Shown: positions 43,314 through 52,976, counted from the stretch's first letter. The stretch: 64,000 nucleotides of DNA from an uncultured Flavobacteriaceae bacterium (GCA_947494715.1 CANLWG010000001.1:558001-622000), one strand, 5' to 3'. Notes: generated from the letters alone by a model not told the origin. Made by a program: numbers and translations.

Positions 43314-46175
43314 TTAGTTCAATTTAGTAGTTATCAATTTTAGCTTTCCCAACCTTCCTCTTGGGGATACCTTTACGGACGCCCCTTTGGGAGCCTTATA
43401 GTTGAGCCTTAAGAGGTCACCTTCTATTTTCCATTCTACGAATACCGGACCTAGTGGATGTGCGACAGTACCTTTTGCCCATTCCAACGTGGCCGATTGG
43501 GGCATTATTTCTATGCTATTCGGGTCAAAAGAGGTTTGAAACCCTAGATTTACCCCGAGTACTTCCGTAGAAAGAAAATAAGTAGGATGACCGCTCCAGG
43601 CATGGCTGGACGTACCTTGGTTTCCGGAAATATCAAAATTTTCCCATACCGTTGGTTTTGCAGAATGAAGGGCCATGGGTCCCCAATGTTTTTTCATGAA
43701 ATATTCGGCTAAATCCGCTTTCCCATTTTGATAAAGCAAGGCGAATAGATAGAATGTGGAATACGGGGTTATTTTACGTTTTCTACTTACGTTCCCTATA
43801 TCCTCAAGTTCCCGTTCCAAAAACGCTAGTACATATTGCTCTTGCTCGCCGTCCGCGACATCATAAAGCAGGGGCCAAATATTGGAGGTAAGATGACTTT
43901 CTGGAAGCAGGGCGTCGGATTTAATACCGTCCCTATAGACTCTTTTTTCCGTATCCCAAAGTACCTTGTTCATATCTTTTTTTAGTTGCTCGGCCTCTTT
44001 TTCAAAATAGAGTTTATCCTCGGTAAAACCAAAGCGTTGCGCCCAACTTGCAGTGATTTCCATGCTGTGGACCAGGAGTGCCTGATAGGCCGTCATTGCC
44101 GCGTTCTCCCTATTGATATCCGTCCACTCCAAAAACACCCGTGACGCGGGAATTAGCCCATTTTTATCCTTTTTTCGGATATGGTTCCTCAAAAGGGACG
44201 TATAATTGGTGTAATAGTCTTGGGCCAAGGACCAATCGTTTGTGTAGGTGCAGTAGTAATCCATGGTTACTTGGGTCAACAAGGGAAAATCATTGTGGCG
44301 ATTTTCCTTTCCGGTCATCATTTCTTCCCGGTACATGTCCTGGAACACTTTTAAGGAATAGGCTACCAAACGTAAATCGCCACTGGCGGCCATGGTGATA
44401 GCGGTCTGTGGCAACATGTCGCCGGCGTACAGTCCGCGTTCCCGAAAAGGAGTATCCGTATAGGTATCTTCGGCACAGAGCTGTAATGTGCGCCATCCGG
44501 CATCCCATATTTTATTGAGTATCGGGTCGCTACACTCAAAATGACCTATTTTTTCAAAGGGATATACCTGCCGGACTACACCTACTTTGTTCAACGTAAC
44601 GGGACGGTTGTGTCCACTAATGTTGATATGCATGTATTTTAATCCGTAGGGCTTAAAGCTCTCATATCTTTTTTTGGATTCGGAGGTAATGAAACGTATG
44701 CCTGCACCTACCTGAAATCGCTTATAAAGCCACGGAAAACCATTTTTATCCAATTCCTCACTAAAACCAATATCTATTTGTGTTCCGGTCGGGAAATCCC
44801 CTTCTACGAAAATCCTACCCAATTGGGTTTCCGACATCTCATAAAAAAGTGCGATTCCGTTTTGGGAAACGGGAATAATGCTATTTCCTTCAATAGTTGT
44901 TTTAGGGACAAAACGTTTAGTGGTATCCACGGCTTTCCATGCCAAATCCCGGGCCGGTTGATTGGCATCATTGTCCCTGCTTTGTATCTTCCAATTTTTC
45001 GCAGCCGTGTTTTGAAGCAACTCTGGAATGGTAACGGTAAGATTGGCCTGTTCAATGCCCTTTTTTTCCTTTTCATCATAAAAGGGGCCGTAGGTCCTGA
45101 ATAGGTCCTGCGAGCCTTTCTCTTTAGAGGAAGAAAGGGTCAATCCGGCATTTTTCGGTACGGCCATGTAATAATCCCATGACCCCCAAATAATACCATA
45201 ACGGACCACATAGGTATTCCATCCTTTTTTAAGATTTAAGGTATACTGCCTACGGTAACTTTCATTTTTTTGAACAGTATCTTTCTCTAACATTTGCCCG
45301 TTTAGATAGTGATCCCCCCACCAAAGTCCTATGGAAACGTTTTGGGCAATTGGGGAATGTATATAAGTATAGGCCATGGCCGGGTTAGAGGTGTTGTATT
45401 CCTTCATATTACTGTCCGAAGTAGATATGCGAAAGGAGTAGAAATCTTCATCGTTGGCCAGTGGGTAGGCCGCCCTAAGTCGCAAAGGTTTTGTGGAGGC
45501 ATTGGTCAATTTTGGAATAGGCCTTGGTTTAAAAGACCCCCATATTTTCTGATCTTTTAATGGAACAGGGGCAGTCCAGCCTTTGGTAGTAGTTTGGGGT
45601 AGATTCCAATCCCATTCCTCACGACTGTCCCAATTTTCTATAGCTCCGGTGGCAAAGGAAAACCGAGGGGCGGTTTGGTCATAGCCTGTGGATTTTTTAC
45701 ATAGCCAACCCATATCCGTGGAAAGGTCTATATTACTGTTTTCCAATTCAATGTTCCCCCAAGCCGTAAACCCACCTTTGTAATCAAATAACTGGTAAGT
45801 GAGCATTCCATTGGAAAGTACCTTTACTGCAATTACATTTTTGCCCTGTTTTAGGTAGGGTAGGAGGTCGTAAGTGTCATAATATGGGTTAGTATGAAAG
45901 GAACGTATTGGGCCAAAACCCATATAATTGCCATTGACGTACAAGGCATACCGGGAATCGGCATAAAGATGAAACTCGGATTTTTTTGGCATTTCGTTTA
46001 ACGTAAATTCCCTCCGGAAATAAACGTATTCATTGCGTTCACCACCTTCCGGACGTATCCATGTCAATGTAGGATAAACAGATTGGGCAATGGCCGGTAA
46101 TCCGGTGAGAAGTACAAAAAGAATAAAAAGTTTTTTCAAAGGATGTTTCCAAAAATTGAATGGTAAGTTAGTCAT
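43314..46175 (-). CDS. GH78-type alpha-L-rhamnosidase
   Basis: 953 residues. Signal peptide (LFILFVLLTGLPAIAQ after a long n-region), accessory beta domains in the first 500 residues, and a six-hairpin catalytic (alpha/alpha)6 barrel with DTYTDTPFRERGLYAGDM at about 565-582, whose D...RER..Y.GD pattern is the GH78 signature. The end has the family SSHAWSGHPTYFLSTEVLGV segment and a C-terminal beta-sandwich. It releases alpha-L-rhamnose from plant or algal glycans. First gene of a four-gene minus-strand run; only 19 bases separate it from the divergent VOC gene. Confidence 0.88.
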   Translation of the reverse strand: MTNLPFNFWKHPLKKLFILFVLLTGLPAIAQSVYPTLTWIRPEGGERNEYVYFRREFTLNEMPKKSEFHLYADSRYALYVNGNYMGFGPIRSFHTNPYYDTYDLLPYLKQGKNVIAVKVLSNGMLTYQLFDYKGGFTAWGNIELENSNIDLSTDMGWLCKKSTGYDQTAPRFSFATGAIENWDSREEWDWNLPQTTTKGWTAPVPLKDQKIWGSFKPRPIPKLTNASTKPLRLRAAYPLANDEDFYSFRISTSDSNMKEYNTSNPAMAYTYIHSPIAQNVSIGLWWGDHYLNGQMLEKDTVQKNESYRRQYTLNLKKGWNTYVVRYGIIWGSWDYYMAVPKNAGLTLSSSKEKGSQDLFRTYGPFYDEKEKKGIEQANLTVTIPELLQNTAAKNWKIQSRDNDANQPARDLAWKAVDTTKRFVPKTTIEGNSIIPVSQNGIALFYEMSETQLGRIFVEGDFPTGTQIDIGFSEELDKNGFPWLYKRFQVGAGIRFITSESKKRYESFKPYGLKYMHINISGHNRPVTLNKVGVVRQVYPFEKIGHFECSDPILNKIWDAGWRTLQLCAEDTYTDTPFRERGLYAGDMLPQTAITMAASGDLRLVAYSLKVFQDMYREEMMTGKENRHNDFPLLTQVTMDYYCTYTNDWSLAQDYYTNYTSLLRNHIRKKDKNGLIPASRVFLEWTDINRENAAMTAYQALLVHSMEITASWAQRFGFTEDKLYFEKEAEQLKKDMNKVLWDTEKRVYRDGIKSDALLPESHLTSNIWPLLYDVADGEQEQYVLAFLERELEDIGNVSRKRKITPYSTFYLFALLYQNGKADLAEYFMKKHWGPMALHSAKPTVWENFDISGNQGTSSHAWSGHPTYFLSTEVLGVNLGFQTSFDPNSIEIMPQSATLEWAKGTVAHPLGPVFVEWKIEGDLLRLNYKAPKGASVKVSPRGRLGKLKLITTKLN

Positions 46176-46194
46176 AATACCGTAAATTTATTTC

Positions 46195-46575
46195 GTGAAA
46201 GTAAAGGGATATTTACATCAAATCCATCCTGTACTTCCTGTGAAGGATGTGGTGGAGGCTTTGGACTTTTATGTCAATCGATTAGGGTTTAAAATAGCGT
46301 TCGCCGATGATTCCAAAAACCCAAAATATGCAGGAATTTTAAAGGATGCGGTTGAAATACATTTGCAGTGGCATGACGCCGCGGAGTGGGAGCTGGCGAT
46401 AGACCGACCTATGTTGCGTATTGTGACCGAAAATATAGAACAGCTTTATGCAGAATATTCCGAAAAAGATGTTTTTCATGCCCATACGCTTTTGCGGGAG
46501 ACAGCTTGGGGCACCAAAGAGTTTGCCTTCTACGATCCGTTTAAGAATGGGTTGACTTTTTACAGGGATATTTGA
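46195..46575 (+). CDS. VOC/bleomycin-resistance-type glyoxalase family protein
   Basis: 126 residues from a GTG at 46195. The two-beta-alpha VOC fold is visible: HQIHPVLPVKDVVEALDFYVNRLGFKIAF, VEIHLQWHD, and WGTKEFAFYDPFKNGLTFYRD. A metal-dependent enzyme or binding protein; without further residues the substrate is open. Divergent from the rhamnosidase gene. Confidence 0.85.
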   Translation: MKVKGYLHQIHPVLPVKDVVEALDFYVNRLGFKIAFADDSKNPKYAGILKDAVEIHLQWHDAAEWELAIDRPMLRIVTENIEQLYAEYSEKDVFHAHTLLRETAWGTKEFAFYDPFKNGLTFYRDI

Positions 46576-46630
46576 ATCGGATTTGTTTTTCCAAATAACT
46601 TGATCTTTTTAAGGAGTGGCCCAAAAACAA

Positions 46631-47632
46631 TCAGTGGTGATCGGAATTCTCGTAATGTTCTTTGATTAAATTTCTTCCAAAGTCACCATCAAAGTCTCGC
46701 CATACACTGTGTATATGATTGGCATTGCTCTGCGTATTATCAAATTCTATTAAAAACGTTTTCCCCTGAATGCGATAATAGTGTGGTTGCCCTAAAGTCG
46801 TTGCCCCCGCCCATCCAAAATGGATATCGTTCAGTTGCTCGTTTTTTAAGTTGGCCATACGTTTATGGGCCAATTCCTCGGGCATTGCGGAAAGGTATTC
46901 ATAAATAAGGCTTAGGAGCAGTTTCTTTTGATTCTTTTCCAAATCCTTTAAAGCAATACCCACGGCATCCAAAGGTTCTACGGAAGATTCAACAAAGGTG
47001 ATAATCTCGTCCGGCGCCTTTTCGCTAAAGATAGCTTTTTCCCTTTGCGAAGTACTTAATGCATTAATGAGTTCCAGGGCGATGTCCTGTTCCTTTTCAA
47101 GGGTACGCTCCCCCTTTCTTTTCCCTTGTTTGATAATGGCCGGGGAAGCTCCAAAAAAACGTGGGGTAAAAGAAACCTTGTCCTCGGTTATGGCAAAATT
47201 AAGGGACAGATGATGCCCTTCAAAGGACCACCCCCATAACTTGTCCTTCTTTGGGTTCCCATAAATGGTTACATAGTATTTCTCGGAATCCCGCATGGTA
47301 CTGTTCCCGTCCATTTCCAAAAGTACATCTTCCAGAGCTATGATTTTCATGGCCTTGGTATAACCGGACACGCTTAAGTGCTTTTTAAGCATGGCGTGCA
47401 ACAAGGTTTTTTGGGAAGTGTTCAATTCTTTCAGCGAGACACCTTCCCGTTGCCACATGGACGCAGGGAAAAAATGCCAGGTCTCGCGCAAAGGGTCATC
47501 AAAGGCCAATTGTGCCTTTGCCAGTTGTTCTTTGTTCAAGGAGTTCAGAAAGTTGAGTGCATGGTCCTGTGCTACACTTTGAGCGGAATACAATAGGACC
47601 ATTCCCAATATGATCCATATACTTTTTCTCAT
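46631..47632 (-). CDS. DUF3500 family exported protein
   Basis: 333 residues. Signal peptide (IWIILGMVLLYSAQSVAQ), then the DUF3500 pattern: a segment starting EQLAKAQLAFDDPLRETWHF, then the WQREGVSLKEL and WSFEGHHLSLNFAI segments and a C-terminal HIHSVWRDFDGDFGRNLIKEHY rich in His and Asp. The family is secreted, widespread in marine bacteria, and of unknown chemistry. Probably transcribed on its own or with the gene at 47687. Confidence 0.85.
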   Translation of the reverse strand: MRKSIWIILGMVLLYSAQSVAQDHALNFLNSLNKEQLAKAQLAFDDPLRETWHFFPASMWQREGVSLKELNTSQKTLLHAMLKKHLSVSGYTKAMKIIALEDVLLEMDGNSTMRDSEKYYVTIYGNPKKDKLWGWSFEGHHLSLNFAITEDKVSFTPRFFGASPAIIKQGKRKGERTLEKEQDIALELINALSTSQREKAIFSEKAPDEIITFVESSVEPLDAVGIALKDLEKNQKKLLLSLIYEYLSAMPEELAHKRMANLKNEQLNDIHFGWAGATTLGQPHYYRIQGKTFLIEFDNTQSNANHIHSVWRDFDGDFGRNLIKEHYENSDHH

Positions 47633-47686
47633 AATTTTGGTTTGTTGCGTTTTAAATGTACGGACATTTTTCTAAATCAATCCTTT

Positions 47687-48406
47687 TCAGGTTAAGGACA
47701 ATGCCGCAAACCACTCCGAAAAAGCCTGCCAGGGCGGTATGCTTATCTCAAAAATGATGACCGAGTGAACAAATAGGTATAGGCCTAATGCGAGCGGAAA
47801 AACCCATCTGCCTCGCTTTTGTTTGCGTTCTGCTACGATTAATCCGATCAGTAGCGCATATAGGATAATCAGTGTGGCCATGTACCCGCCTGGAGCAAAA
47901 CCGGCATCAGGAAAAAACACATATAAAATCAACCGGACTAGTGCCGGTTCTATCAAAACAATACCGGCAACGATCATACCACGTGCATGAATGAGCATCC
48001 TATGGCGGTATCTGATCGCTATACCATAGCCCACTGCGAAAATCAGAAGATCCTTGAAGGGAACCCATAGACTTAAACCTAAGTTTTCCTCTTCTCCGGT
48101 TATCCTACTATGTGCCAACAGAATGATCGAGATAAAAATGAGAGGTACCAAAACATAGGATAGTTTGCCTATTGTGCGATGTAAAGCGAATTGTTTTCCC
48201 CGGATCAATAGAGGTTGTGCGATGAGCATGAAAATCCAAAGCACGGCCAAAACGGCATGGAAATGGAAATAAAAGGTGAAATCTGCAGTGCCATCAAAAA
48301 ACTTGAAGAAATAGGAGGGCCAGAAGCCTGCTATGGCCAAAGCAAATAAGGCGATGAAATAGTAACCGGATTTTTCAAATAAAAGGGCGCGTTTGGTCAT
48401 TTTCAT
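47687..48406 (-). CDS. Polytopic membrane protein of unknown function
   Basis: 239 residues with six to seven membrane helices. A conserved-looking FHFHAVLAVLWIFMLIAQPLLIR and LHRTIGKLSYVLVPLI recall DUF2306-like or haem-handling membrane proteins, with several His (FHFHAV, LHRTIG, IHARGM) at helix ends. Function unknown. Its upstream gap carries a terminator-like hairpin, so it may be a separate unit from the cluster before it. Confidence 0.7.
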   Translation of the reverse strand: MKMTKRALLFEKSGYYFIALFALAIAGFWPSYFFKFFDGTADFTFYFHFHAVLAVLWIFMLIAQPLLIRGKQFALHRTIGKLSYVLVPLIFISIILLAHSRITGEEENLGLSLWVPFKDLLIFAVGYGIAIRYRHRMLIHARGMIVAGIVLIEPALVRLILYVFFPDAGFAPGGYMATLIILYALLIGLIVAERKQKRGRWVFPLALGLYLFVHSVIIFEISIPPWQAFSEWFAALSLT

Positions 48407-48480
48407 GGCTTGTTTTGGTTGGATGTTTAAATATAAGGAAATAGACCTATCGTTAATCTTTTACTATAACCAAAGGCAAA

Positions 48481-48501
48481 ACCTGAAAGCATCTTCCAGG
48501 T
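48481..48501 (-). terminator. Possible terminator after the 48548 gene
   Basis: On the minus strand ACCTGGAAG pairs with CTTTCAGGT with one mismatch and a 3-base loop, followed by four T in all. A second inverted repeat (GCCAAT/ATTGGC at 48538-48555) spans the stop of the upstream gene. Confidence 0.45.
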
Positions 48502-48547
48502 CCTGCAAGTGTTGGTTAGTGTAAGAAGCAAACTGAAGCCAATACAA

Positions 48548-49312
48548 TCATTGGCCAACGGACTGCACTTGCCCGTCAGAGCTGCTAAGATTTGATCTAA
48601 ATACCCACAATTCTTGGGTGTCGCCATTTGTTGTTGCCTCAAATTCCTTTAAAAATCCAGGAAAGCTTCCCGCACCATGTACTTCTTCGTACCATTGTGG
48701 AAATTGATCTTCTTCACCCATCCATGCCGATTTGTCAAAAAAATCGACCCAGACCATGTCCTGTCCATCGGAATTATTCAATTCGTTGAAATATACCCCC
48801 CACTGATGATCGGGATCTTTCGTTTTAAATACTTTATGGACTTTATCCAGAACGGACATGAATTCCATTCGCTTAAACCGCTTGATGTCCAACATAAAAA
48901 TGGACAGGTTCTTTAAGGCAAAATCCTTGGAAAAGTTGGAATAGGCCATATCTCCTTTCCAGTAGGTAGTCTCCATTTCTGGTAGGGCGTTGGCCGCCAC
49001 GTTGGCATTCCAGTCTTTGGTATGTTCTTCGCCATAGTCGTTTGCTTCATCAATAGCCGCCCAGGCGGTTGGCCCCATGCTCCATACATATTTACCGGAA
49101 TTTTTTCCACTGGCTATCCAAAATACACTGATCTGTCCCGTACCTTCTGCATGATATTTTTTATTATGTGCCGCCACGCCGGCTTCAAACGCTTCAATTT
49201 TGTCCGGTTGTGGGGTTATCATGACATTCATAAATAGGGGAGCGGGTTGGCTCTCCTGTGCTACAAATAGTAAAGGAATCAGGAAGGATGTTAAATACAT
49301 TAGTTTTCTCAT
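48548..49312 (-). CDS. Exported two-domain protein, probable ferredoxin-like/dimeric barrel fold
   Basis: 254 residues. Signal peptide (MRKLMYLTSFLIPLLFVAQ), then two repeats of an alpha+beta pattern with MNVMITPQPDKIEAFEAGVAAHNKKYHAEGTG and YVWSMGPT in the first half and WGVYFNELNN, DMVWVDFFDKSAW in the second. It resembles dimeric alpha-beta-barrel proteins and has the same length and layout as the product at 51652, so the two are probably distant paralogues. Function unknown. In the methyltransferase cluster. Confidence 0.68.
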   Translation of the reverse strand: MRKLMYLTSFLIPLLFVAQESQPAPLFMNVMITPQPDKIEAFEAGVAAHNKKYHAEGTGQISVFWIASGKNSGKYVWSMGPTAWAAIDEANDYGEEHTKDWNANVAANALPEMETTYWKGDMAYSNFSKDFALKNLSIFMLDIKRFKRMEFMSVLDKVHKVFKTKDPDHQWGVYFNELNNSDGQDMVWVDFFDKSAWMGEEDQFPQWYEEVHGAGSFPGFLKEFEATTNGDTQELWVFRSNLSSSDGQVQSVGQ

Positions 49313-49383
49313 TTTTTATAATTTTTATGGTTAATACTCTTATTAAAACCATTGCACAACGGTAGACAATTTTGTATTGCTAA

Positions 49384-50421
49384 TTATTTTATTGCAATCG
49401 CGGCACTGGTTGGACCCGTCAGCGGCATTACCGAAGTATGTCCAAAACCTGCCTCCTTGGCCAATTCGTGGAAATCGGATGCTGAAAAATCGTAGCCTTC
49501 CGAGGTTTCTATAAGCATGTTCAATGACATTAGAAGACCAAAGGCGTTTTCACTTCGGTTATCATCGATGATACTTTCAATGACGATAAGGGCACCCCCT
49601 TCTGGCAAAGCTTTATATGCCTTTTTTATGAGCATGAGTTTATCCTCTTTTCCCCAATCGTGCAATACATTCCCCATGGTAATCACATCTACTTTTGGAA
49701 AATCATCGGTAAAAAAATCTCCAGAATTGATGGCTACCCTATCTTCCAAACCCATATTTTGAATGTTTTCCTTCGCAATGGGCTCAACAGGAGGTAAATC
49801 AAAGGATATACACTGCATATGTTGATTGTTAAGTGACACTTGTGCCGCAAGGAAACCTCCGGCACCTCCAATATCACATAGCGTTTTGTAGTTTGAAAAA
49901 TCAAAGCCCTTGGCAAATGCCATAAAATTTCCCATTTGAACCCCGGCCATGGCCGACACAAATTCCCTGAGTTTTTCTGGATCAGCGTATACCTCCTCAA
50001 AAATTGGCTTTCCTCCATTTTTAGTTTCATTTTGCGGTAATCCAGTTTTTAGACCTTCTTCCAAATCGTTCCAAAAAGGATACAATCGGTTGTTGCACAT
50101 CTCAAGGATACCTCCCATATAACTCGGTTTGTTCTTGTCCAGAAACAGATCCGTATCCTCCGCATTCTCATATAATGCTGTCTCCCTTAGTCCTGTTCTT
50201 TTTAAAAAGCCCAAGGCTACCAAGGCGTCCAAAAAGTCATAAAGGTTTCGTGAGTGAAGTCCAAGTCTCGACTGAATTTCGTTGCCGGACAATTCCCTTT
50301 TTGCAAGGATGGTAAAAAGTTCCATATTCACTGCGGTGAGTAAGGTCTTAGTAGCAAAAAATCCAGTACCGACTTGCATGATTTTTGAAGGGTCTACTTG
50401 CTTTTTAGTTGCTTCTTTCAT
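49384..50421 (-). CDS. SAM-dependent O-methyltransferase (dimerising, plant-type family)
   Basis: 345 residues. An N-terminal winged-helix dimerisation domain (about 15-100; SGNEIQSRLGLHSRNLYDFLDALVALGFLKR) is followed by a Rossmann domain with SAM loop CDIGGAGG (182-189), Asp208 and the catalytic motif NVLHDWG with His254-Asp255. This His is typical of O-methyltransferases of the caffeic-acid/polyketide type. Cytoplasmic, unlike most cluster neighbours, which are exported. Substrate unknown. Confidence 0.88.
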   Translation of the reverse strand: MKEATKKQVDPSKIMQVGTGFFATKTLLTAVNMELFTILAKRELSGNEIQSRLGLHSRNLYDFLDALVALGFLKRTGLRETALYENAEDTDLFLDKNKPSYMGGILEMCNNRLYPFWNDLEEGLKTGLPQNETKNGGKPIFEEVYADPEKLREFVSAMAGVQMGNFMAFAKGFDFSNYKTLCDIGGAGGFLAAQVSLNNQHMQCISFDLPPVEPIAKENIQNMGLEDRVAINSGDFFTDDFPKVDVITMGNVLHDWGKEDKLMLIKKAYKALPEGGALIVIESIIDDNRSENAFGLLMSLNMLIETSEGYDFSASDFHELAKEAGFGHTSVMPLTGPTSAAIAIK

Positions 50422-50505
50422 TTTTATTGTCTTATACCTTCTTGTAAGTGCCTTTACTTCTTTATAAAAAACATTTCAGTTTTTAAAAATGGCATCCAGT
50501 GAGAT

Positions 50506-51021
50506 TTATAGTTTCTCTTCTTCTGCCTCCGAGGCATTTTTTTGAGCCTCAATTTTTTGTAGGGCGAGAACTATCTCGGTGGGATCCCAATACCCTAATT
50601 CACGGACTACCTTACCCTCCGCAAAACGATAGGTAAGGTGAATGGGAACCTCAATTTCCTGACCCGTTGCGGCCAAGGTACCTTTCCAGTCCAACCAGCA
50701 ATTCACCCAAGTCTCCCCGTCATCGGTGACGACCATTTCATATTCTTGGTCTTCTGCCTTAAAACCGCGATTGGAATAATTGGCGTCCGTTTGTTTGTGG
50801 TAGTCCATGGCTTCGTTTGGCGTCATGGCCTTTTTTCTGGTATTAAGAAATGTTTTTGAGGTATCGGCATATATACCGGTATCATAATTTTTGTTGTTGT
50901 AGTTGGCAATATGCTTTTTAACTGCATCGATTTCCGGAGAATTTTGCGTGTAGCGTACCGGTTTGGTCGTGCATGAGGCTAACACTATTGTGGCAAGTCC
51001 GAATAAAAGTAGTTTTCTCAT
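50506..51021 (-). CDS. Lipoprotein with NTF2/SnoaL-like fold
   Basis: 171 residues. Lipobox LASC (Cys16). The mature part has KKHIANYNNKNYDTGIYADTSKTF and DDGETWVNCWLDWKGTLAATGQEIEVPIHLTYRFAEGKVVRELGYWDP, a common SnoaL/NTF2-like layout. A ligand-binding or cyclase-type role is possible; no catalytic residues can be named. Expressed with the methyltransferase and cupin genes. Confidence 0.72.
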   Translation of the reverse strand: MRKLLLFGLATIVLASCTTKPVRYTQNSPEIDAVKKHIANYNNKNYDTGIYADTSKTFLNTRKKAMTPNEAMDYHKQTDANYSNRGFKAEDQEYEMVVTDDGETWVNCWLDWKGTLAATGQEIEVPIHLTYRFAEGKVVRELGYWDPTEIVLALQKIEAQKNASEAEEEKL

Positions 51022-51052
51022 AATTTAAATAATTTAGGATTGTATTTAATTG

Positions 51053-51610
51053 TTATTTCTCTACCCCTGTATATTTTTCATAAATGGCCCTATATCCCAT
51101 TGCCCTTGCCATAGGTGACAAAAGGTTGCAAAGCCCCCGTTGTAATCCTTTGGGCATACTGGCCAAATAAGATGGACTTTCCAAATATTTTAGGGTTACC
51201 ATGGCCTGTAGAAAAGGTAATTTTCCATTTTTTACCTTACCGTCATTGATTAATCCAAAGAGGTTTTCAATGAAATAATCTACATCGATAGCTGGGGAAA
51301 TGGTCTGTATATATTCTGCGGGTTCATCATCTGTATTATAGTGGTTATGGGCCACATTTTTTGGGAGCGTAACTTCCTCGCCTGAATTTATATAGTGCTT
51401 TTCTCCATTAAGAAAATAGGTTACACGCCCAGAAATTACTTTGAAGGTTTCATCCTGTAAAACATGGATATGATCATCAACGGTTTGACCTTTGCTTTTG
51501 AGCATGACCTTTATCACAACTCTTTTTCCGTCCGTATCTTTCCCTGTTTCCAGAAATTCGAATGAATCCCCGGTAAACTTATCTACAAGAATTTGTCCTT
51601 TTTTTGGCAT
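51053..51610 (-). CDS. Cupin domain protein
   Basis: 185 residues, no signal. Cupin motif 1, G(X)5HXH(X)3-4E(X)6G, is present intact (GQTVDDHIHVLQDETFKVISG). Motif 2 has HNHYN after LPKNVA, with Asn in place of the usual Gly. A metal-binding cupin enzyme or sensor; the C-terminal helical tail (about 115-185) is unusual. Set within the methyltransferase cluster and probably cytoplasmic. Confidence 0.82.
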   Translation of the reverse strand: MPKKGQILVDKFTGDSFEFLETGKDTDGKRVVIKVMLKSKGQTVDDHIHVLQDETFKVISGRVTYFLNGEKHYINSGEEVTLPKNVAHNHYNTDDEPAEYIQTISPAIDVDYFIENLFGLINDGKVKNGKLPFLQAMVTLKYLESPSYLASMPKGLQRGLCNLLSPMARAMGYRAIYEKYTGVEK

Positions 51611-51651
51611 AGTTTGTATTTTGTGATTATTAAAAGGAAGTTATCCTAGAA

Positions 51652-52416
51652 TCATTCTCCTGGTGTATAGGCCATATCTGGTCGCATATTACCTTCAAAA
51701 GCTTCATATTTTTCCAAAGTTGATGTAAAGTCGGTATAGGTTTTTAACCATTCTTCACCCATTAATTCATTGTTCGCCGTTATTTTACTGGCATAGTCAG
51801 CGGCATCCTTGGCGGCAATGGCTACCATGTAAAACTCCCCTCTGGTTCCAAAACCACTACGGTATACCCTGTAGTCCAGTTTAGAGCCCTTGCTCGTGAA
51901 CAAATTCTTTATGGCCTCTACTTTTTTCTTTACGATAGCCCTATTACCAGGTGTATAGTGGAAGTAGTGGAATTTTCTATAATCCTGTCCTTCTGGAGTT
52001 TGTGTAATGCCTCCGGGCATATAGGAAAGCTCTTTGTCCAGATGTATTATGTAGTTCTGTTCAATGTCATAGCACTTGTCCATACGGTCAAAAAGAGCAC
52101 CCATTTTTTCGGCACCCATTTTTTCGGCCAGGGTGGCAAAAAGCGGTTTATCCAATTGGGCCATGTTTTCAATAGGTCCGACCCATAAATAGCGATTGTC
52201 CGAAAGATTGGCCACAATGGAGTTCATTTCTTGGATATTATGTTTTTTCATAGCATCCGTAAGTTCCTTGCAGACGGTTTCGTATTCCGATACCATGGAA
52301 GGCTTTACTACATCCTCATGAATCCAAAAGGCCTGGGACGTACTTTTATCCTGAGACATACAAGGTGTGACAAGTAAGGCAAATGCAATGATCATAGTTG
52401 TTTTTAGTGTTCTCAT
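51652..52416 (-). CDS. Exported two-domain protein, distant paralogue of the 48548 product
   Basis: 254 residues. Signal peptide (MRTLKTTMIIAFALLVTPCMSQ). Two alpha+beta halves: HEDVVKPSMVSEYETVCKELTDAMKKH with RYLWVGPI, and KKKVEAIKNLFTSKG with YRVYRSGFGTRGEFYMVAIAA. The placement of Y-x-W-x-GP and identical length suggest common origin with the 48548 product. No known family was recognised. Fixed in the same operon. Confidence 0.68.
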   Translation of the reverse strand: MRTLKTTMIIAFALLVTPCMSQDKSTSQAFWIHEDVVKPSMVSEYETVCKELTDAMKKHNIQEMNSIVANLSDNRYLWVGPIENMAQLDKPLFATLAEKMGAEKMGALFDRMDKCYDIEQNYIIHLDKELSYMPGGITQTPEGQDYRKFHYFHYTPGNRAIVKKKVEAIKNLFTSKGSKLDYRVYRSGFGTRGEFYMVAIAAKDAADYASKITANNELMGEEWLKTYTDFTSTLEKYEAFEGNMRPDMAYTPGE

Positions 52417-52445
52417 AATTAGTCTTATTTAAATGGTTTAAAGTT

Positions 52446-52976
52446 CTATTCCAATATAGGTGGGTTTAATGTATAGCCAAGTTGTTGTAATAAATCCAGT
52501 TCATTGTAATAGACATCCTCTCTGGACAATACGCCTTCATCGGTAAAATGTAAATGGGAAAAACCCTTCATTTTAACTTTTTTCCCTGTGGGCCCCACCT
52601 CTCCGTACACACCGGTATTCGTGCCGCTGGAAGTCCATTCCAAAAACGCTTTGTTATTGTTGATGGTCAAAGTGTCCAAAGTGATTTTTAAATCGGGAAA
52701 GGCAGTGAAAAAAACATTCATATGCGCCTGCATCTCCCTTTTGGAGACCGCAATCTGTATCCCGTTAAGATGTCTGACAAAGTTTTCTACGGAAATACCG
52801 GTCAAAAAGGTCGTGTCTTGATTATTCCAACAGGAATCTACTAGAACACTGAGATGCGCCCGTATGGTACTGTCCTTTGCACCCATCCCGATTACGCGTG
52901 TACCCCTTTGCCCTGTTCTATTGCAGGAAAAGGCACAAATGAGAAAGACCAAGAGTAACAGAACTAGTATCTTCAT
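52446..52976 (-). CDS. SnoaL-like lipoprotein (ester-cyclase type fold)
   Basis: 176 residues. Lipobox SC (Cys18). The SnoaL_3/ester cyclase pattern is visible: WNNQDTTFLTGISVENFVRH, then the AHMNVFFTAFPDLKITLDTL helix-strand and GPTGKKVKMKGFSHLHF. SnoaL enzymes close rings in polyketide aglycones, but most bacterial homologues are of unknown activity. First gene of the minus-strand cluster, divergent from the histidine kinase gene. Confidence 0.78.
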   Translation of the reverse strand: MKILVLLLLVFLICAFSCNRTGQRGTRVIGMGAKDSTIRAHLSVLVDSCWNNQDTTFLTGISVENFVRHLNGIQIAVSKREMQAHMNVFFTAFPDLKITLDTLTINNNKAFLEWTSSGTNTGVYGEVGPTGKKVKMKGFSHLHFTDEGVLSREDVYYNELDLLQQLGYTLNPPILE

